Notes: generated by a model not told the origin, from the letters alone. A stretch of DNA of 64,000 nt from Dyadobacter sp. LHD-138 (GCF_030929615.1 NZ_JAVFVU010000020.1:123526-187525), one strand, 5' to 3'; shown: positions 1-9,990, numbered from the stretch's first letter. Made by a program: numbers and translations.

Positions 1-1168
1 GGCTGGTAATGGCGTCTGCAATAGACGGAATATTACGGTTTTTATCATCGGGTGTGATAATGGCTTCACGAACGGCATGTACAAATTCGGCGTCCCACTG
101 AGAGCCATAACCCATGCCGTTGTTTTCAACCGAGTTTGTTACGAAATCCAGCGCGTGCATATCTTCGGCGATGGTGATCCGGTCCGGGAAATTCTCTTTA
201 ATATCTTTATTGATCCATTGCATCAGTGAGATACCGTCTTGCAAATCATTTCCAGGATTGCCATCAGCCTTGACATTCCGGATGTAAACGACCATATCCA
301 TGCGCAGCCCGTCGATCTGGTAATCTCTTAGCCACATCAGGGCGTTATCATGGATATACTGCCTCACTTCCCCGCGCCCGTAGTCGGGTCTGGTATTACC
401 CCAGGGTGTGTGGGATTTCCAGTCGTTGTAAAAATAAATACCTCCGCCATCATTTTCTGACCAGCCGTCAAAGCGCCAAAGATCAAGATCCGACGGTCCG
501 AAATGATTGTAAACCACATCCAAAATCACGGCGATACCAGCTTCGTGGGCGGCTTTAACGAATGCTTTTAGCCCATCAGGTCCTCCATAATCAGATTCTA
601 TTGCGAAGGGATTGGCAGGGTTATATCCCCAGGAACGATCACCGGGGAATTCGGAGCAGGGCATGAGTTCTACGGCATTAATGCCCAATCCTTTTAGATA
701 CTCAATTTTTTCAATGGCGGTGAAAAAAGTGCCGACCTTATTTTGTTCTGTTACGTGGAACGTTCCAATGTGTAATTCGTATATAATCAGCTCATTCCAG
801 CCTGGCATTATATATTGAGCGTCTTTCCAGTCAAAACTTGCATGGTTATAAACCACGCCGTTCCCGACTGAGTTGGTCACCATTAAAGCATAAGGATCCT
901 TTCGCTGAAAATCACCTGACGGTGTTTTTAGCGAAAATTTATATTCATCGCCTTCTTTCGAATTTTCTACGAGAATTCCCCAGTTCCCATTTTCTTCGGG
1001 TTGTAATGGATGGGTTTCTGAATTCCAGTCATTGAAAGTTCCAACGACCGAAACGCTGTCGGCGTGCGGTGCCCAAACCCTGTAATAAACTCCCTGAGGA
1101 TGACAAACTGCTCCCATTCCTTCGTAATGTTCTAAAATGCCGGTATCGTTAGTGTCTGGGTTTTTCAT
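1..1168 (-). CDS. GH13 alpha-amylase family protein, glucan branching enzyme-like (3' part missing)
   Basis: Reading leftward from an ATG at 1168, an open frame of 389 codons runs off the window edge, so the C-terminus is missing. The N-terminal ~100 residues form a CBM48/E-set module (VYYRVWAPHADSVSVVGTFN). An (alpha/beta)8 GH13 barrel follows. It shows the substrate-site motif DVVYNH, the nucleophile motif GLRMDM (Asp after Arg-Met) and the acid/base Glu in TIAEDM. The N-terminal module plus barrel is the layout of branching enzymes, trehalohydrolases and debranching enzymes; branching-like activity on alpha-glucans is the best guess, but the missing part would decide. No signal peptide is seen, so it is probably cytoplasmic. 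It is divergent from dprA, with 138 bases between the two start codons. Confidence 0.82.
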   Translation of the reverse strand, partial: MKNPDTNDTGILEHYEGMGAVCHPQGVYYRVWAPHADSVSVVGTFNDWNSETHPLQPEENGNWGILVENSKEGDEYKFSLKTPSGDFQRKDPYALMVTNSVGNGVVYNHASFDWKDAQYIMPGWNELIIYELHIGTFHVTEQNKVGTFFTAIEKIEYLKGLGINAVELMPCSEFPGDRSWGYNPANPFAIESDYGGPDGLKAFVKAAHEAGIAVILDVVYNHFGPSDLDLWRFDGWSENDGGGIYFYNDWKSHTPWGNTRPDYGRGEVRQYIHDNALMWLRDYQIDGLRMDMVVYIRNVKADGNPGNDLQDGISLMQWINKDIKENFPDRITIAEDMHALDFVTNSVENNGMGYGSQWDAEFVHAVREAIITPDDKNRNIPSIADAITS

Positions 1169-1306
1169 CTGGGATTTTAAATGTGAGAATTTTTCAATGG
1201 ATTAAGCAAATCTTATGCCAGCAGAACTTTGGAGAATATATTGTTATCGAATTGAGGTTTATGGTTCATATTTTTTAATTTGCAGTTCAAACACACTATA
1301 AATAAC

Positions 1307-2446
1307 ATGCTGGAATTACCCGAAAGTGAAAAGCTTTGCACGCTGGCTTTGGTGAACACGCCGGGCATTGGTTCTGTGACGATCCGGTTGCTGATCAGTT
1401 ACTGTGGAAGTGCGGAAAAAGTGTTTAAGGCGGATTTTAAAAAGCTTATAAAAATACCCGGGGTTGGTGAAAAGGTTGCCCGGTTGATCTTAAAAAGAGA
1501 AGGCTTGGCCCAGGCTGAAAAGGAGTGGACCGACTGCATTAAAAGTGGTGCTGCGCTTCATTTTTTTTCTGATAATGCTTATCCGAGCCGTTTAAAATCG
1601 CTTTACGACGCGCCCGTTGTACTTTACTCCAAAGGTCATTTCGATTACAACAGCCATCGGACGGTGGGCATCGTGGGTACAAGGCAGATCACCGACTACG
1701 GAAAAGGCATTACGGAAACAATTATCAGGGATCTCGTACCTTATGGTCCGCTGGTGGTGAGCGGACTTGCCTACGGGGTGGATATCACGGCGCACAAAGC
1801 TAGCCTGAAACATGGCCTGTCAACCATTGGTGTAATGGCCAGCGGTTTAAACGTGATTTATCCCGCTATACATCAGAAAACGGCTAAGGAAATGCAGGGG
1901 AACGGAGGTTTGGTAACAGAAAATGCCCTGGCGACCAAACCGGATTCTATGCGTTTTCCGGCGAGAAACAGAATCATTGCCGGATTGAGTGATATCACCA
2001 TTGTGGTGGAATCTGCGAACAAGGGAGGAAGTCTGATCACCGTTGAATTTGCACAAAATTATCACCGGGAAGTTTTTGCAGTACCCGGAAATATTACCAG
2101 TACGCAGTCAGAAGGGTGTAATCAGCTGATCAGGGAAAATAAAGCGTCGATTTTTACGTCGGTTCAGGATATGGCCGAGGCGATCGGATGGAGCTCGAAG
2201 AACAAAGAAGGTGTTGTAAGTGTTAATAAGGTGAGCAGTCCGGGCGAGTCAAGCCTGGTATTTGATGGTTTTACGCAGGACGAGGGGCAGGTTTTATCTT
2301 TGCTGAGGAGGCAGGGGACGATGCAGGTTGATGAATTGTCGTGGCAGAGCGGGATGCATTTAAATAAATTGGCGACGCTACTTTTGAACCTAGAATTTCA
2401 GGGCGTTGTAAAGTCGTTGCCGGGTAAAAAATATGGTTTAATTTAA
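1307..2446 (+). CDS. dprA: DNA-processing protein DprA (Smf)
   Basis: DprA loads RecA onto incoming single-stranded DNA during natural transformation. The 379-residue protein has an N-terminal helix-hairpin-helix region (NTPGIGSVTIRLL and KIPGVGEKVARL), the Rossmann-like DprA core (VGIVGTRQITDYGKG; VVSGLAYGVDITAHKASL; FPARNRIIAGLS; GGSLITVEFA; VFAVPGN) and a C-terminal winged-helix domain from about residue 310. The frame can be extended to a TTG at 1280, but that codon lies in a TAATTTG promoter-like stretch, so the ATG at 1307 is preferred. The next gene starts 2 bases after the stop, so the two are probably cotranscribed. Confidence 0.95.
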   Translation: MLELPESEKLCTLALVNTPGIGSVTIRLLISYCGSAEKVFKADFKKLIKIPGVGEKVARLILKREGLAQAEKEWTDCIKSGAALHFFSDNAYPSRLKSLYDAPVVLYSKGHFDYNSHRTVGIVGTRQITDYGKGITETIIRDLVPYGPLVVSGLAYGVDITAHKASLKHGLSTIGVMASGLNVIYPAIHQKTAKEMQGNGGLVTENALATKPDSMRFPARNRIIAGLSDITIVVESANKGGSLITVEFAQNYHREVFAVPGNITSTQSEGCNQLIRENKASIFTSVQDMAEAIGWSSKNKEGVVSVNKVSSPGESSLVFDGFTQDEGQVLSLLRRQGTMQVDELSWQSGMHLNKLATLLLNLEFQGVVKSLPGKKYGLI

Positions 2447-2448
2447 GC

Positions 2449-3078
2449 ATGAAAAAAAGTACAGTACAATTAATCAAGGAGGGAGAGGGGTTAACCGTTG
2501 AATTCAAAAGAACGATTGATAGTCCATATAAAATTGCCAAAACGATTGTTTCCTTTGCCAATACTTCCGGTGGCGTTTTGCTGGTCGGGGTAGGGGATAA
2601 CCGGGAGTTGCTGGGCATAAAATCTGAATTAAACGAACTGGAAAAACTGGAAAAAGCCTGTACCCAGCTTGTTGACAAGATGATACCGGTCCGCTTCAAA
2701 TCAGAAAAACTGGACAACCGGGTTCTGCTGAGGGTCGAGATTGACGAAAGCCAGGAACGGCCGCATTATGCGATCAATGAAAAAGGGCAGCGGATGATTT
2801 ATATCCGCGTAAAAGACAAAAGTGTGCCGACTTTAAGACTGTTTATTGAAGGCGAAAGCGATATTGATACGAAAACGCTGCTGGCTTCCCGACATGTGCG
2901 GACACTGGTTCAATATTTGAAAGAGTACGACTCAATCAATGCAAAAGCGTTTTCTCGGATGATCAATATTTCAGAAAAAAGAGCCGAGCGGATGATGAAC
3001 GATCTGGCCGAGAAACAGGTGTTATTGAAATTAAAAAAAGGAAAACCCGAATTGTATAGCCTTAAATGGGGTGAGTAG
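2449..3078 (+). CDS. AlbA_2 (Schlafen-type) domain protein with C-terminal winged helix
   Basis: The 209-residue protein begins with an AlbA_2 / divergent AAA_4 domain, as shown by the motif EFKRTIDSPYKIAKTIVSFA followed by NTSGGVLLVGVGDN, about residues 8-125. The C-terminal third (LVQYLKEYDSINAKAFSRMI onward) resembles a winged helix-turn-helix. Proteins of this kind are usually called ATP-binding or transcriptional regulators, but their molecular job is poorly defined. The start lies 2 bases after the dprA stop, suggesting cotranscription and possibly a role in DNA handling (inference). A strong terminator follows. Confidence 0.85.
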   Translation: MKKSTVQLIKEGEGLTVEFKRTIDSPYKIAKTIVSFANTSGGVLLVGVGDNRELLGIKSELNELEKLEKACTQLVDKMIPVRFKSEKLDNRVLLRVEIDESQERPHYAINEKGQRMIYIRVKDKSVPTLRLFIEGESDIDTKTLLASRHVRTLVQYLKEYDSINAKAFSRMINISEKRAERMMNDLAEKQVLLKLKKGKPELYSLKWGE

Positions 3079-3081
3079 CGA

Positions 3082-3133
3082 GATAAAAAAACGGGGCTTC
3101 GAATTTTGACATTCGAAGCCCCGTTTTTTTATC
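3082..3133. terminator. Bidirectional rho-independent terminator
   Basis: GGGGCTTCGAA and TTCGAAGCCCC form an 11-bp perfect stem around a short loop, flanked by an A-run on the left and a T-run on the right. It therefore serves both the dprA operon (+) and the SlyD-type gene (-). Confidence 0.93.
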
Positions 3134-3143
3134 TATTGAAATA

Positions 3144-3575
3144 CTATTCAATACCTACAAGTTCCAGTTCAAAGATCAGGTCCTGACCTGCCAATGGATG
3201 GTTTGCATCAAGAAGTACATGCGTTTCCGTCACTTCTTTAACGATCACCGGAATTACCTGGCCATTGCCATCCTGATGCATATTAAGCGTAATGCCTACT
3301 TCCAAAGGAATATCAGAAGGAATTTGACTGCGGTCAAAGTTAACGATCATATCTTCATTGAGAGGGCCGTATGCCTCTTCGTTAGGGATATGGATGGTCT
3401 TTTTGTCTCCAACGGCCATACCGGTAACACCGTCATCAAAGCCTTTGATCACCATCCCGCTTCCCAATTGAAAAGACAATGGTTCACGTCCTGCCGAGGA
3501 ATCAAACAGTTGGCCATCCGGAAGAGTGCCTGTGTAGTGTACCTGGACAGTATCACCTGCTTGTGCTTGTTTCAT
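3144..3575 (-). CDS. FKBP-type peptidyl-prolyl isomerase, SlyD-like
   Basis: Peptidyl-prolyl cis/trans isomerase and chaperone. The FKBP half shows VQVHYTGTLPDGQLFDSS and GSGMVIKGFDDGVTGMAVG. The flap is replaced by the insert-in-flap chaperone domain (about residues 65-125), and the chain ends with the SlyD hallmark DANHPLAGQDLIFELELV. At 143 residues it lacks the His/Cys-rich metal-binding tail of E. coli SlyD. There is no signal peptide, so it is cytoplasmic. It is downstream of proS on the same strand with a 61-base gap and may be read through from it. Confidence 0.93.
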   Translation of the reverse strand: MKQAQAGDTVQVHYTGTLPDGQLFDSSAGREPLSFQLGSGMVIKGFDDGVTGMAVGDKKTIHIPNEEAYGPLNEDMIVNFDRSQIPSDIPLEVGITLNMHQDGNGQVIPVIVKEVTETHVLLDANHPLAGQDLIFELELVGIE

Positions 3576-3636
3576 TTTATTAGAATCTATTGGTAAAAAA
3601 ATATGTTATTGGTGATTTGACGCGTTACAAAGGCAA

Positions 3637-5112
3637 TTAATAAGCTCTTGCAAAAACAACACGCTGCGTCGAAGGTTTACCCGTGTAAATACAAACACCG
3701 GCTTCTTCCACAGCATTCAAAGGAACGCAGCGGATCGTTGCTTTAGTTTCCTCTTTGATTTTTTCTTCAGTCTCGGAAGTTCCGTCCCAGTGCGCTAAAA
3801 TGAAACCACCTTTGGTATCAAGCACCTTGTTAAATTCTTCAAAAGTATCCACCTTGAAAGTATTTTCCTCACGGAAAGCCAGCGCCTTGTTGTAAATGGA
3901 TTCCTGAATGTTATCCAATAGATCACTGACGTGGTCGATGATGCCTTCCAGGGAAACAGTTTCCTTTGTTTTGGTATCACGACGGGCTACTTCAACGGTA
4001 TTATTTTCAAGGTCGCGAGCACCCATAGCCAAACGAACCGGAACACCTTTCAATTCGTATTCGGCAAATTTATAACCTGGTTTGTAGGCGTCGTTGTTAT
4101 CAAATTTAACGCTGATTCCTCTCTTCTTCAATTGTTTGGTGATTTCACCAACTTTTTCAGAAATCAGGGCCAGTTGCTCTTCATTCTTGTAAATAGGAAC
4201 AATAACCACTTGGATCGGCGCAAGTTTTGGAGGTAAAACCAAGCCCTGGTCATCCGAATGTGCCATGATCAGCGCACCCATCAAACGCGTACTCACACCC
4301 CATGAAGTTCCCCAAACGTATTCCAGTTTTCCTTCCTTGTCCTGAAATTTAACGTCGAACGCGTTGGCGAAATTTTGGCCCAGAAAGTGTGAAGTTCCGG
4401 CCTGAAGTGCTTTTCCGTCCTGCATTAAGGCTTCAATACAATAGGTATCCACTGCACCGGCAAATCTTTCATTAGCCGTTTTTACGCCCTTAACAACCGG
4501 AAGCGCCATCCATTCTTCTGCAAACTGCGCATAGACTTCAAGCATTTGTTTTGTTTCTGCTACCGCTTCTGCTGAGGTAGAATGTGCCGTATGGCCTTCC
4601 TGCCAAAGAAATTCGGTTGTTCTTAAAAACAATCGGGTACGCATTTCCCAGCGAACAACATTCGCCCACTGGTTGATAAGCAAAGGCAGGTCGCGGTAGG
4701 ACTGGATCCAGTTTTTATAAGTACTCCAGATCACCGTTTCCGAAGTAGGCCGGACGATCAGTTCTTCTTCCAGTTTTGCGTCGGGGTCAACGATCACGCC
4801 GCCGCCATTCGGGTCATTCTTTAATCTATAATGTGTTACAACCGCGCACTCTTTTGCGAAACCCTCTACGTGTGAAGCTTCTTTGCTCAGATATGATTTC
4901 GGGATAAATAAGGGGAAATAGGCATTGGAATGACCTGTTTCTTTAAACATGTCATCCAGCGCACGCTGCATTTTTTCCCAGATCGAATAACCGTAAGGTT
5001 TGATAACCATACAGCCACGAACAGCGGAAGTTTCAGCCAAATCGGCTCTTTTTACAAGTTCATTGTACCATTCGGAGTAATTTTCACTGCGGGTTGGTAA
5101 GGCTTTACTCAT
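3637..5112 (-). CDS. proS: Prolyl-tRNA synthetase
   Basis: This class II synthetase charges tRNA-Pro with proline. At 491 residues it has the length of the archaeal/eukaryotic-like ProRS that lacks the bacterial INS editing domain. Motif 2 is visible around [20 protein letters not shown] and the proline-specific [15 protein letters not shown] follows. The anticodon-binding domain spans about residues 290-390 and a C-terminal zinc-domain-like region ends in RVVFARAY. Bacteroidota commonly carry this ProRS type. The upstream region is divergent from the lipoprotein gene. Confidence 0.97.
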   Translation of the reverse strand: MSKALPTRSENYSEWYNELVKRADLAETSAVRGCMVIKPYGYSIWEKMQRALDDMFKETGHSNAYFPLFIPKSYLSKEASHVEGFAKECAVVTHYRLKNDPNGGGVIVDPDAKLEEELIVRPTSETVIWSTYKNWIQSYRDLPLLINQWANVVRWEMRTRLFLRTTEFLWQEGHTAHSTSAEAVAETKQMLEVYAQFAEEWMALPVVKGVKTANERFAGAVDTYCIEALMQDGKALQAGTSHFLGQNFANAFDVKFQDKEGKLEYVWGTSWGVSTRLMGALIMAHSDDQGLVLPPKLAPIQVVIVPIYKNEEQLALISEKVGEITKQLKKRGISVKFDNNDAYKPGYKFAEYELKGVPVRLAMGARDLENNTVEVARRDTKTKETVSLEGIIDHVSDLLDNIQESIYNKALAFREENTFKVDTFEEFNKVLDTKGGFILAHWDGTSETEEKIKEETKATIRCVPLNAVEEAGVCIYTGKPSTQRVVFARAY

Positions 5113-5294
5113 TCTTCGTAAATATTATGTAATGGAAAGGAGTATGACGGTTTGTCGCTTCGCTTTTTAATGAAGTTGCAAAGATAGTTTTTTATGTTAA
5201 CTTTGGAATTAATGTCATACTAATGATGTTTTATTCACAGTCCGGTATAAAAATTATTGTATATTAGAGACAACATTCTAAATAACTAAGAGCC
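5113..5294. other. Divergent intergenic region
   Basis: 182 bases between proS (-) and the lipoprotein gene (+). AT-rich and presumably holds promoters for both. I see no strong TAnnTTTG match, repeat or small ORF. Confidence 0.5.
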
Positions 5295-6599
5295 ATGGGG
5301 AGCATGAATAATTTAAAATATCTTTCACTGATACTGCTTTTTGGCGTGGGTGCCTGCACCAACAACCAATATGCATCTCAGGGAGGATATGACGACCTTT
5401 ACGGAGGTAATCCAAATTCAGGAGTAGTTACAAAAAATAACAGAGACAGACGCGCCTCAGAACAATTGTCGCGCTCCAATAACCCTGATTATCAGGAATA
5501 CACGGATGAACAGGCGAATGGAAATGCGGACTATTATGATGATTCATACCTGTCGGCACGTGGTGTTCAACGGAATTTGTCAAGTTCTGCGGGTTATAAC
5601 GCAGGGTTTACGGACGGATTTAATCAGGCCACACGTTTATCCAATCCGTATTACGGCTACACACCGTATTCAGGTTTTAGTCCTTATTTCGGCGGTAGCG
5701 GTTTGAGTCTGGGACTTGGCTTTGGTTTTGGAAGCATGTTCAGAATGCGCCCTTACATGAGCCTTGGTTATGGCTTCGGTGGCTATTCTCCATATTCTTC
5801 GATGTACGGTTACAGTCCTTACGGGTATGATCCGTTTGGTTATGGCTACGGATCGGGACTTTATGGTTATGATAGCTATTACGGCATGGGAGGTTACGGC
5901 GGATACGGCGGTTATGGCTTCGGATACAATCCATGGGCATACAGCAGTCCTGTAATTATTGTCAACAACAATACGGACAGAAGAGGATATGCGAGAACCT
6001 ACGGCAACCGGGTTTCCAATGCAAACGCGAGAACTTCGGAACGTTATAATTCAAGTTTTGTAAACAGCCCGCGTTCTTCAAATTCGACAAGAGAGCGTAG
6101 TGCAAGAACTTCTGGCGGTGATACTTATTACACGTCGCCAAGGTCTTCATCTGGCAGCCGTGGTTATTCAAACAACGGACGGGTAGGTGCTTCTGATGCA
6201 AATTCAGGCAATACCAATACAAGAAGTTATTCAAGAGGTGGAAACACAAGCGACGGAAATACGTATTATTCCCGTCCGAGATCATCAGCTGGCAGCAACT
6301 ATTCTTCGGATAATGTGAATACTTACACGCCTTCACGTGCCACGAGAACTTACAGCAATGATTCATATCAGGCACCTTCAAGAAGCCAGTCTAATTATTC
6401 GGCACCTTCACGTAGCACGCAGACCTATCAGGCGCCTACCAGAAGTTATGACAATAATAATAATTATAGCGCTCCTCAAAGAAGCAACAATACTTACAGC
6501 GCGCCAACCAGGTCTTACAGTGCACCAAGTTATAGTGCGCCAAGTAGTGGCGGAGGCGGCGGAGGTGGTCGTTCTTCATCATCAAGAGGTCCACGCTGA
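5295..6599 (+). CDS. Tyr/Gly/Ser-rich surface lipoprotein of unknown function
   Basis: The 434-residue protein has a lipoprotein signal peptide with lipobox GVGAC, so it is predicted to be lipid-anchored in the envelope. Residues about 110-210 are a low-complexity Gly/Tyr/Phe/Ser/Pro region. The C-terminal third consists of degenerate repeats of the type Y-S/Q-A-P-S/T-R-S, ending in a Gly run and an Arg-rich tip. Similar low-complexity lipoproteins are common in Cytophagales, but no function is known to me. A second in-frame ATG at 5304 gives a more typical signal peptide (MNNLKYL) and may be the real start. A strong terminator follows. Confidence 0.75.
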   Translation: MGSMNNLKYLSLILLFGVGACTNNQYASQGGYDDLYGGNPNSGVVTKNNRDRRASEQLSRSNNPDYQEYTDEQANGNADYYDDSYLSARGVQRNLSSSAGYNAGFTDGFNQATRLSNPYYGYTPYSGFSPYFGGSGLSLGLGFGFGSMFRMRPYMSLGYGFGGYSPYSSMYGYSPYGYDPFGYGYGSGLYGYDSYYGMGGYGGYGGYGFGYNPWAYSSPVIIVNNNTDRRGYARTYGNRVSNANARTSERYNSSFVNSPRSSNSTRERSARTSGGDTYYTSPRSSSGSRGYSNNGRVGASDANSGNTNTRSYSRGGNTSDGNTYYSRPRSSAGSNYSSDNVNTYTPSRATRTYSNDSYQAPSRSQSNYSAPSRSTQTYQAPTRSYDNNNNYSAPQRSNNTYSAPTRSYSAPSYSAPSSGGGGGGGRSSSSRGPR

Positions 6600-6636
6600 T
6601 ATCAGGAATGATTTTTGTAATTTAAAGACATAAATT

Positions 6637-6671
6637 GACCCTGCAAAATGTCATAATTTTGCAGGGTCTTC
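6637..6671 (+). terminator. Rho-independent terminator
   Basis: A 12-bp perfect stem, GACCCTGCAAAA with TTTTGCAGGGTC, around an 8-base loop, 38 bases after the lipoprotein gene. Confidence 0.85.
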
Positions 6672-6714
6672 GTTTAATAACCAATATATTAAAATAAAAA
6701 ACGCTACAATTGTC

Positions 6715-8271
6715 ATGAAAAAACCGGGAATATGGATTGGACTATTTTGCAGTTTAACGCTTTCCATTCCAACCTTTGCTCAATATGCTTCCGACGCATT
6801 CAGATTTTCAGAGATTAACCAAACAGGAAGCGCACGTTTTCAGGCACTTGGCGGAAATCATACGGCACTTGGCGGGGACGCCAGTTCTATCAGCGGGAAT
6901 CCTGCGGGGTTAGGTTTTTACACAAGATCGGAGCTTAGCCTGAGCCCGTCCGTCACTAATTTTAGCACCAAAACCAATTACATCGGGCAGAATACTTCTG
7001 ATAGCAAAGCCAATTTTAATATTGCGCAGGCTTCTCTGGTCATAACAAGTCAGCCAAGTTTTCAGAGAAAATGGAAGCGGTCTTCTTTGGGAATATCTTA
7101 TTCCCGCCAGCAGTCGTTCCAAAACAGGTTTAGCTACGCAGGGCAAAATAACAGAAGCGCCTATGTTGACAAAGTGGTGGATAATGCCAGTAATGGAAAT
7201 TTATTGGTTTCTGATTTGAATAACGATTATTTGCCAGGTACGCCGAACGATCAGCCGCTGGCTTATTCGGAAGCGGCAGCGTATTATGGCATGAAATATA
7301 TTTATTCCAATTCAGCCGGTGCACCTTATTTCAGGGATGACAGGGAGAGTTCGTCGTTACAGACCGGCGTTTTTGAGTCAACCGGAGCGCAGACGCAATG
7401 GAATATTACCTACGCCGGAAATTATGATGATAAGTTATATGTGGGCGGATCGGTTGGCTTTAACCGGATCAAATATGATTACTCGCATTCTTTTACCGAT
7501 AATTTCACAGACCCAACTATTTTCAGAAGTGCGACGGCAAATGAAGATTTATCCGTAAGAGGTAACGGGATTAATGCAAGTTTTGGTATTATTTACAAGG
7601 TGTCTCCGATCTTACAATTTGGCGGGTCGTTGACATCGCCTACTTTTATGGCCATGAAGGAGACTTTCAACCAAAGCCTTCAGGCAGATTACATCAAAGG
7701 ATCTTTGGTTGATGACAAAGGGAATGAAGCCGGACCAACGGATACTTTTATTCCTGTCGCACCAAATGATTTTGAATATTCGATCACAAGCCCGTTCCGG
7801 GGTTCTTTGGGTGCTACTTTCTTCCTTTCCAACAAAGGTTTTATTACGGGTTCACTTGAGTATGTTGGTTACGGTGCTATGGGGGTCAGAACAAAATTCT
7901 ACACTTCCAGCGCAGACAACAAGGCCTTCAAGGATGATTACAAAGCGGAGATTAAAGACACTTACAAAGGTGGTGTGAATGCGCGTATTGGCGGGGAATA
8001 CCGTGCTGGGATGCTGAGAGGCCGTTTGGGATTGGCTTACCTTTCGGATCCTTATAAGATCAATTCAGATGGTATCAACAGAGACAAACTCCTATTGTCG
8101 ATAGGAGCCGGTGTACGTAACGACCGTTTCTTTGCTGATGTTTCAGGAACTTACAATGCCTTTAAGTCCGTGTACACGCCCTATTTTCTGAACAATTCGG
8201 CGGATTATGCTTCCGCCAAAATAAACAACCACATGGTTAATATCGTATTATCCGTGGGGACGTTTTTTTAG
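6715..8271 (+). CDS. FadL/OmpP1-like outer membrane beta-barrel protein
   Basis: 518 residues with a cleavable signal peptide (MKKPGIWIGLFCSLTLSIPT then FAQ). The mature start carries the FadL/OmpP1/TodX-type signature SARFQALGGNHTALGGDASS followed by ISGNPAGLGFY. That is the conserved N-terminus of this Bacteroidota outer membrane transport family. The rest alternates aromatic and polar residues as in beta strands, and the chain ends in a phenylalanine (SVGTFF), as expected for a barrel. It probably takes up hydrophobic compounds, though the substrate is unknown. It stands alone between two terminators. Confidence 0.85.
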   Translation: MKKPGIWIGLFCSLTLSIPTFAQYASDAFRFSEINQTGSARFQALGGNHTALGGDASSISGNPAGLGFYTRSELSLSPSVTNFSTKTNYIGQNTSDSKANFNIAQASLVITSQPSFQRKWKRSSLGISYSRQQSFQNRFSYAGQNNRSAYVDKVVDNASNGNLLVSDLNNDYLPGTPNDQPLAYSEAAAYYGMKYIYSNSAGAPYFRDDRESSSLQTGVFESTGAQTQWNITYAGNYDDKLYVGGSVGFNRIKYDYSHSFTDNFTDPTIFRSATANEDLSVRGNGINASFGIIYKVSPILQFGGSLTSPTFMAMKETFNQSLQADYIKGSLVDDKGNEAGPTDTFIPVAPNDFEYSITSPFRGSLGATFFLSNKGFITGSLEYVGYGAMGVRTKFYTSSADNKAFKDDYKAEIKDTYKGGVNARIGGEYRAGMLRGRLGLAYLSDPYKINSDGINRDKLLLSIGAGVRNDRFFADVSGTYNAFKSVYTPYFLNNSADYASAKINNHMVNIVLSVGTFF

Positions 8272-8285
8272 GAAAATAAAGCCGT

Positions 8286-8321
8286 AAAAAAGCTGAGCTC
8301 GTTAAGGGCTCAGCTTTTTTT
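8286..8321. terminator. Bidirectional terminator
   Basis: AAGCTGAGC pairs with GCTCAGCTT, flanked by A- and T-runs. It lies between the convergent porin gene and aroK. Confidence 0.88.
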
Positions 8322-8322
8322 G

Positions 8323-8826
8323 TTATAAAAGTGGCTGGACAATGGCCGCGAGTTGAGAAACGTCGCTATCGCCGGACAACGTAAAATCTGCGCGGGAATA
8401 AAAGGGCAATCGTTGCAGATATTTTTGTTCAAGCTCGTTTTCAAGTGACGCAGCGCCGGATAACAAAGGCCTGTCATCTTTGCCATGGTTCTGAATACGT
8501 TTGGCCAGTTCAACGTGGTGCACATCCAGAAAAATACTGATCCCCGACTTTTTAATGAAATCCATATTATCGAAGAAGCAGGGCGCTCCGCCTCCGGTGG
8601 CAATCACAACGCTGCGGTTTTCGATTGTATTTTTTAAAATCCGGCTTTCAACTTCTCTGAAATAAGGCTCACCTTTTTGTGTGAAAATCTCGTGGATCGT
8701 CATGCCCTGGTCTTTTTCAATCAGTTTGTCCATATCGACAAAGCGATAGTCAAGGAGCCGGGCAAGTTTTTTTCCCAAAGTAGACTTACCGGAAGAGGGC
8801 AGCCCGATTAGAAATATATTTTTCAT
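8323..8826 (-). CDS. aroK: Shikimate kinase
   Basis: Phosphorylates shikimate to shikimate 3-phosphate in the cytoplasmic chorismate pathway. 167 residues, the usual AroK length. Walker A is GLPSSGKSTLGKKLA. The shikimate-binding region shows the Asp of FVDMDKLIE, the Arg of PYFREVESR and the segment VIATGGGAP. The lid Arg lies near KDDRPLL. The gene is monocistronic or the end of a short minus-strand unit. The next upstream gene on this strand lies 69 bases away. Confidence 0.95.
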   Translation of the reverse strand: MKNIFLIGLPSSGKSTLGKKLARLLDYRFVDMDKLIEKDQGMTIHEIFTQKGEPYFREVESRILKNTIENRSVVIATGGGAPCFFDNMDFIKKSGISIFLDVHHVELAKRIQNHGKDDRPLLSGAASLENELEQKYLQRLPFYSRADFTLSGDSDVSQLAAIVQPLL

Positions 8827-8895
8827 GAATTACAATACAGAAACAGCAATAATTAGGTTGTAACGAAAAGCAGATGGCGAAATGGACAGGTGAAT

Positions 8896-9990
8896 TTATT
8901 TGACCAGCTCTTCCAAAACCTCTTCCGGAGAAGGCGTGTCGTTATAATGCCACTTGCCTTTCACTGTTCCCTCTTTCAAAAGCCATAACCCCGGGTTCGA
9001 GCGTGAGATTGTTTTCAAAACAGTTGCATCAACGAAATAGTAAGGCAATGAAAGCTGATGCTGCGTAAGGAATTGGGTAATTTCATCGCTGCTGGCAGAT
9101 GTGAGCACGATGGGTTCCACACCTTTCTTTTTGACTTCATTCACCAGTTTTTGGATATCCGGAAAAGCAGCCGTGTTGATGTCTGTCAGATTTTTAATGA
9201 TCAGAAATAATTTCTTTCCTTTAAAAGTCTCTTCGGTGAAATCACCGGCATCGTTCCAAACCCTGTAATCCGTGATCGTCGGTTTGGCATCTTCGTTCAA
9301 TACCACCATTTCTTTAAATACCATCGTGGTATCCGTCGGATATTGCTCAAATTCCACTTCTTTGCCTCCTATGGTGAAAATATATTTATATCGCAAAGGT
9401 TCGGATGGTTTCATTTGGGCCGGAATGTTGGCTCCTACACGGTATGCCAGAAGATCAAGAATGGGCAGATGTCTCAATGAATAAACCGCTATCCCCAAAG
9501 AAGCCAGGGTAGAAAGTGCGACAATAAAACCGGTAGGCTGCGTTTTGAAAATCTTTCGCTTATATATAATGATCAGGATCAGAATCAATAAGAACACATC
9601 CTTGCCAAACGATGTCCACGGTGTCAGCTTGATCGCCGCCCCGAAGCAGCCGCAATCCGTCACCTTATTAAAGTAAGCCGAATAGAAAGTAAGGAAAGTA
9701 AAGAAAACGATGATCAGTAGGAGCAGCCAGGATATGGTTTTGGGTTTATAACCAACAAGCAAAGCGATGCCCAGCACAACTTCCGCAGCGCAAAGAAATA
9801 CTGAAAAGTAAAGTGCAAACGGGATCAGCGCTTCAAAAAAATGCTGAAAATGCGAAAAGTCGGTTGCGAAAACCTCAAAATATTCTTCCAGCTTGTATTG
9901 GGTACCGACGGGATCGTTCAATTTGATCAACCCCGAAAAAATAAATAATAACCCTACAATAATCCGGGAAACATGTGCAAGAATCTTCAT
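8896..9990 (-). CDS. DoxX/MauE-type membrane protein with C-terminal thioredoxin-like region
   Basis: 364 residues. The N-terminal ~180 form four to five membrane helices of DoxX/MauE type, beginning RIIVGLLFIFSGLIKLNDPV and including the conserved loop TDCGCFG with a Cys pair. The C-terminal ~150 residues look thioredoxin-like (KKLFLIIKNLTD, then TLPYYFVDATVL-like strands) but have no CxxC in the expected place. This architecture is widespread in Bacteroidota, commonly near folP and the DUF1599 gene, as here. A role in envelope redox or respiration is inference. It is 35 bases downstream of the DUF1599 gene, in the same direction. Confidence 0.8.
   Translation of the reverse strand: MKILAHVSRIIVGLLFIFSGLIKLNDPVGTQYKLEEYFEVFATDFSHFQHFFEALIPFALYFSVFLCAAEVVLGIALLVGYKPKTISWLLLLIIVFFTFLTFYSAYFNKVTDCGCFGAAIKLTPWTSFGKDVFLLILILIIIYKRKIFKTQPTGFIVALSTLASLGIAVYSLRHLPILDLLAYRVGANIPAQMKPSEPLRYKYIFTIGGKEVEFEQYPTDTTMVFKEMVVLNEDAKPTITDYRVWNDAGDFTEETFKGKKLFLIIKNLTDINTAAFPDIQKLVNEVKKKGVEPIVLTSASSDEITQFLTQHQLSLPYYFVDATVLKTISRSNPGLWLLKEGTVKGKWHYNDTPSPEEVLEELVK

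Noticed and set aside
5962..6381. Minus-strand frame opposite the lipoprotein gene
   Set aside because: Low-complexity sequence of the lipoprotein gene opens long frames on both strands. The plus-strand frame has the signal peptide.
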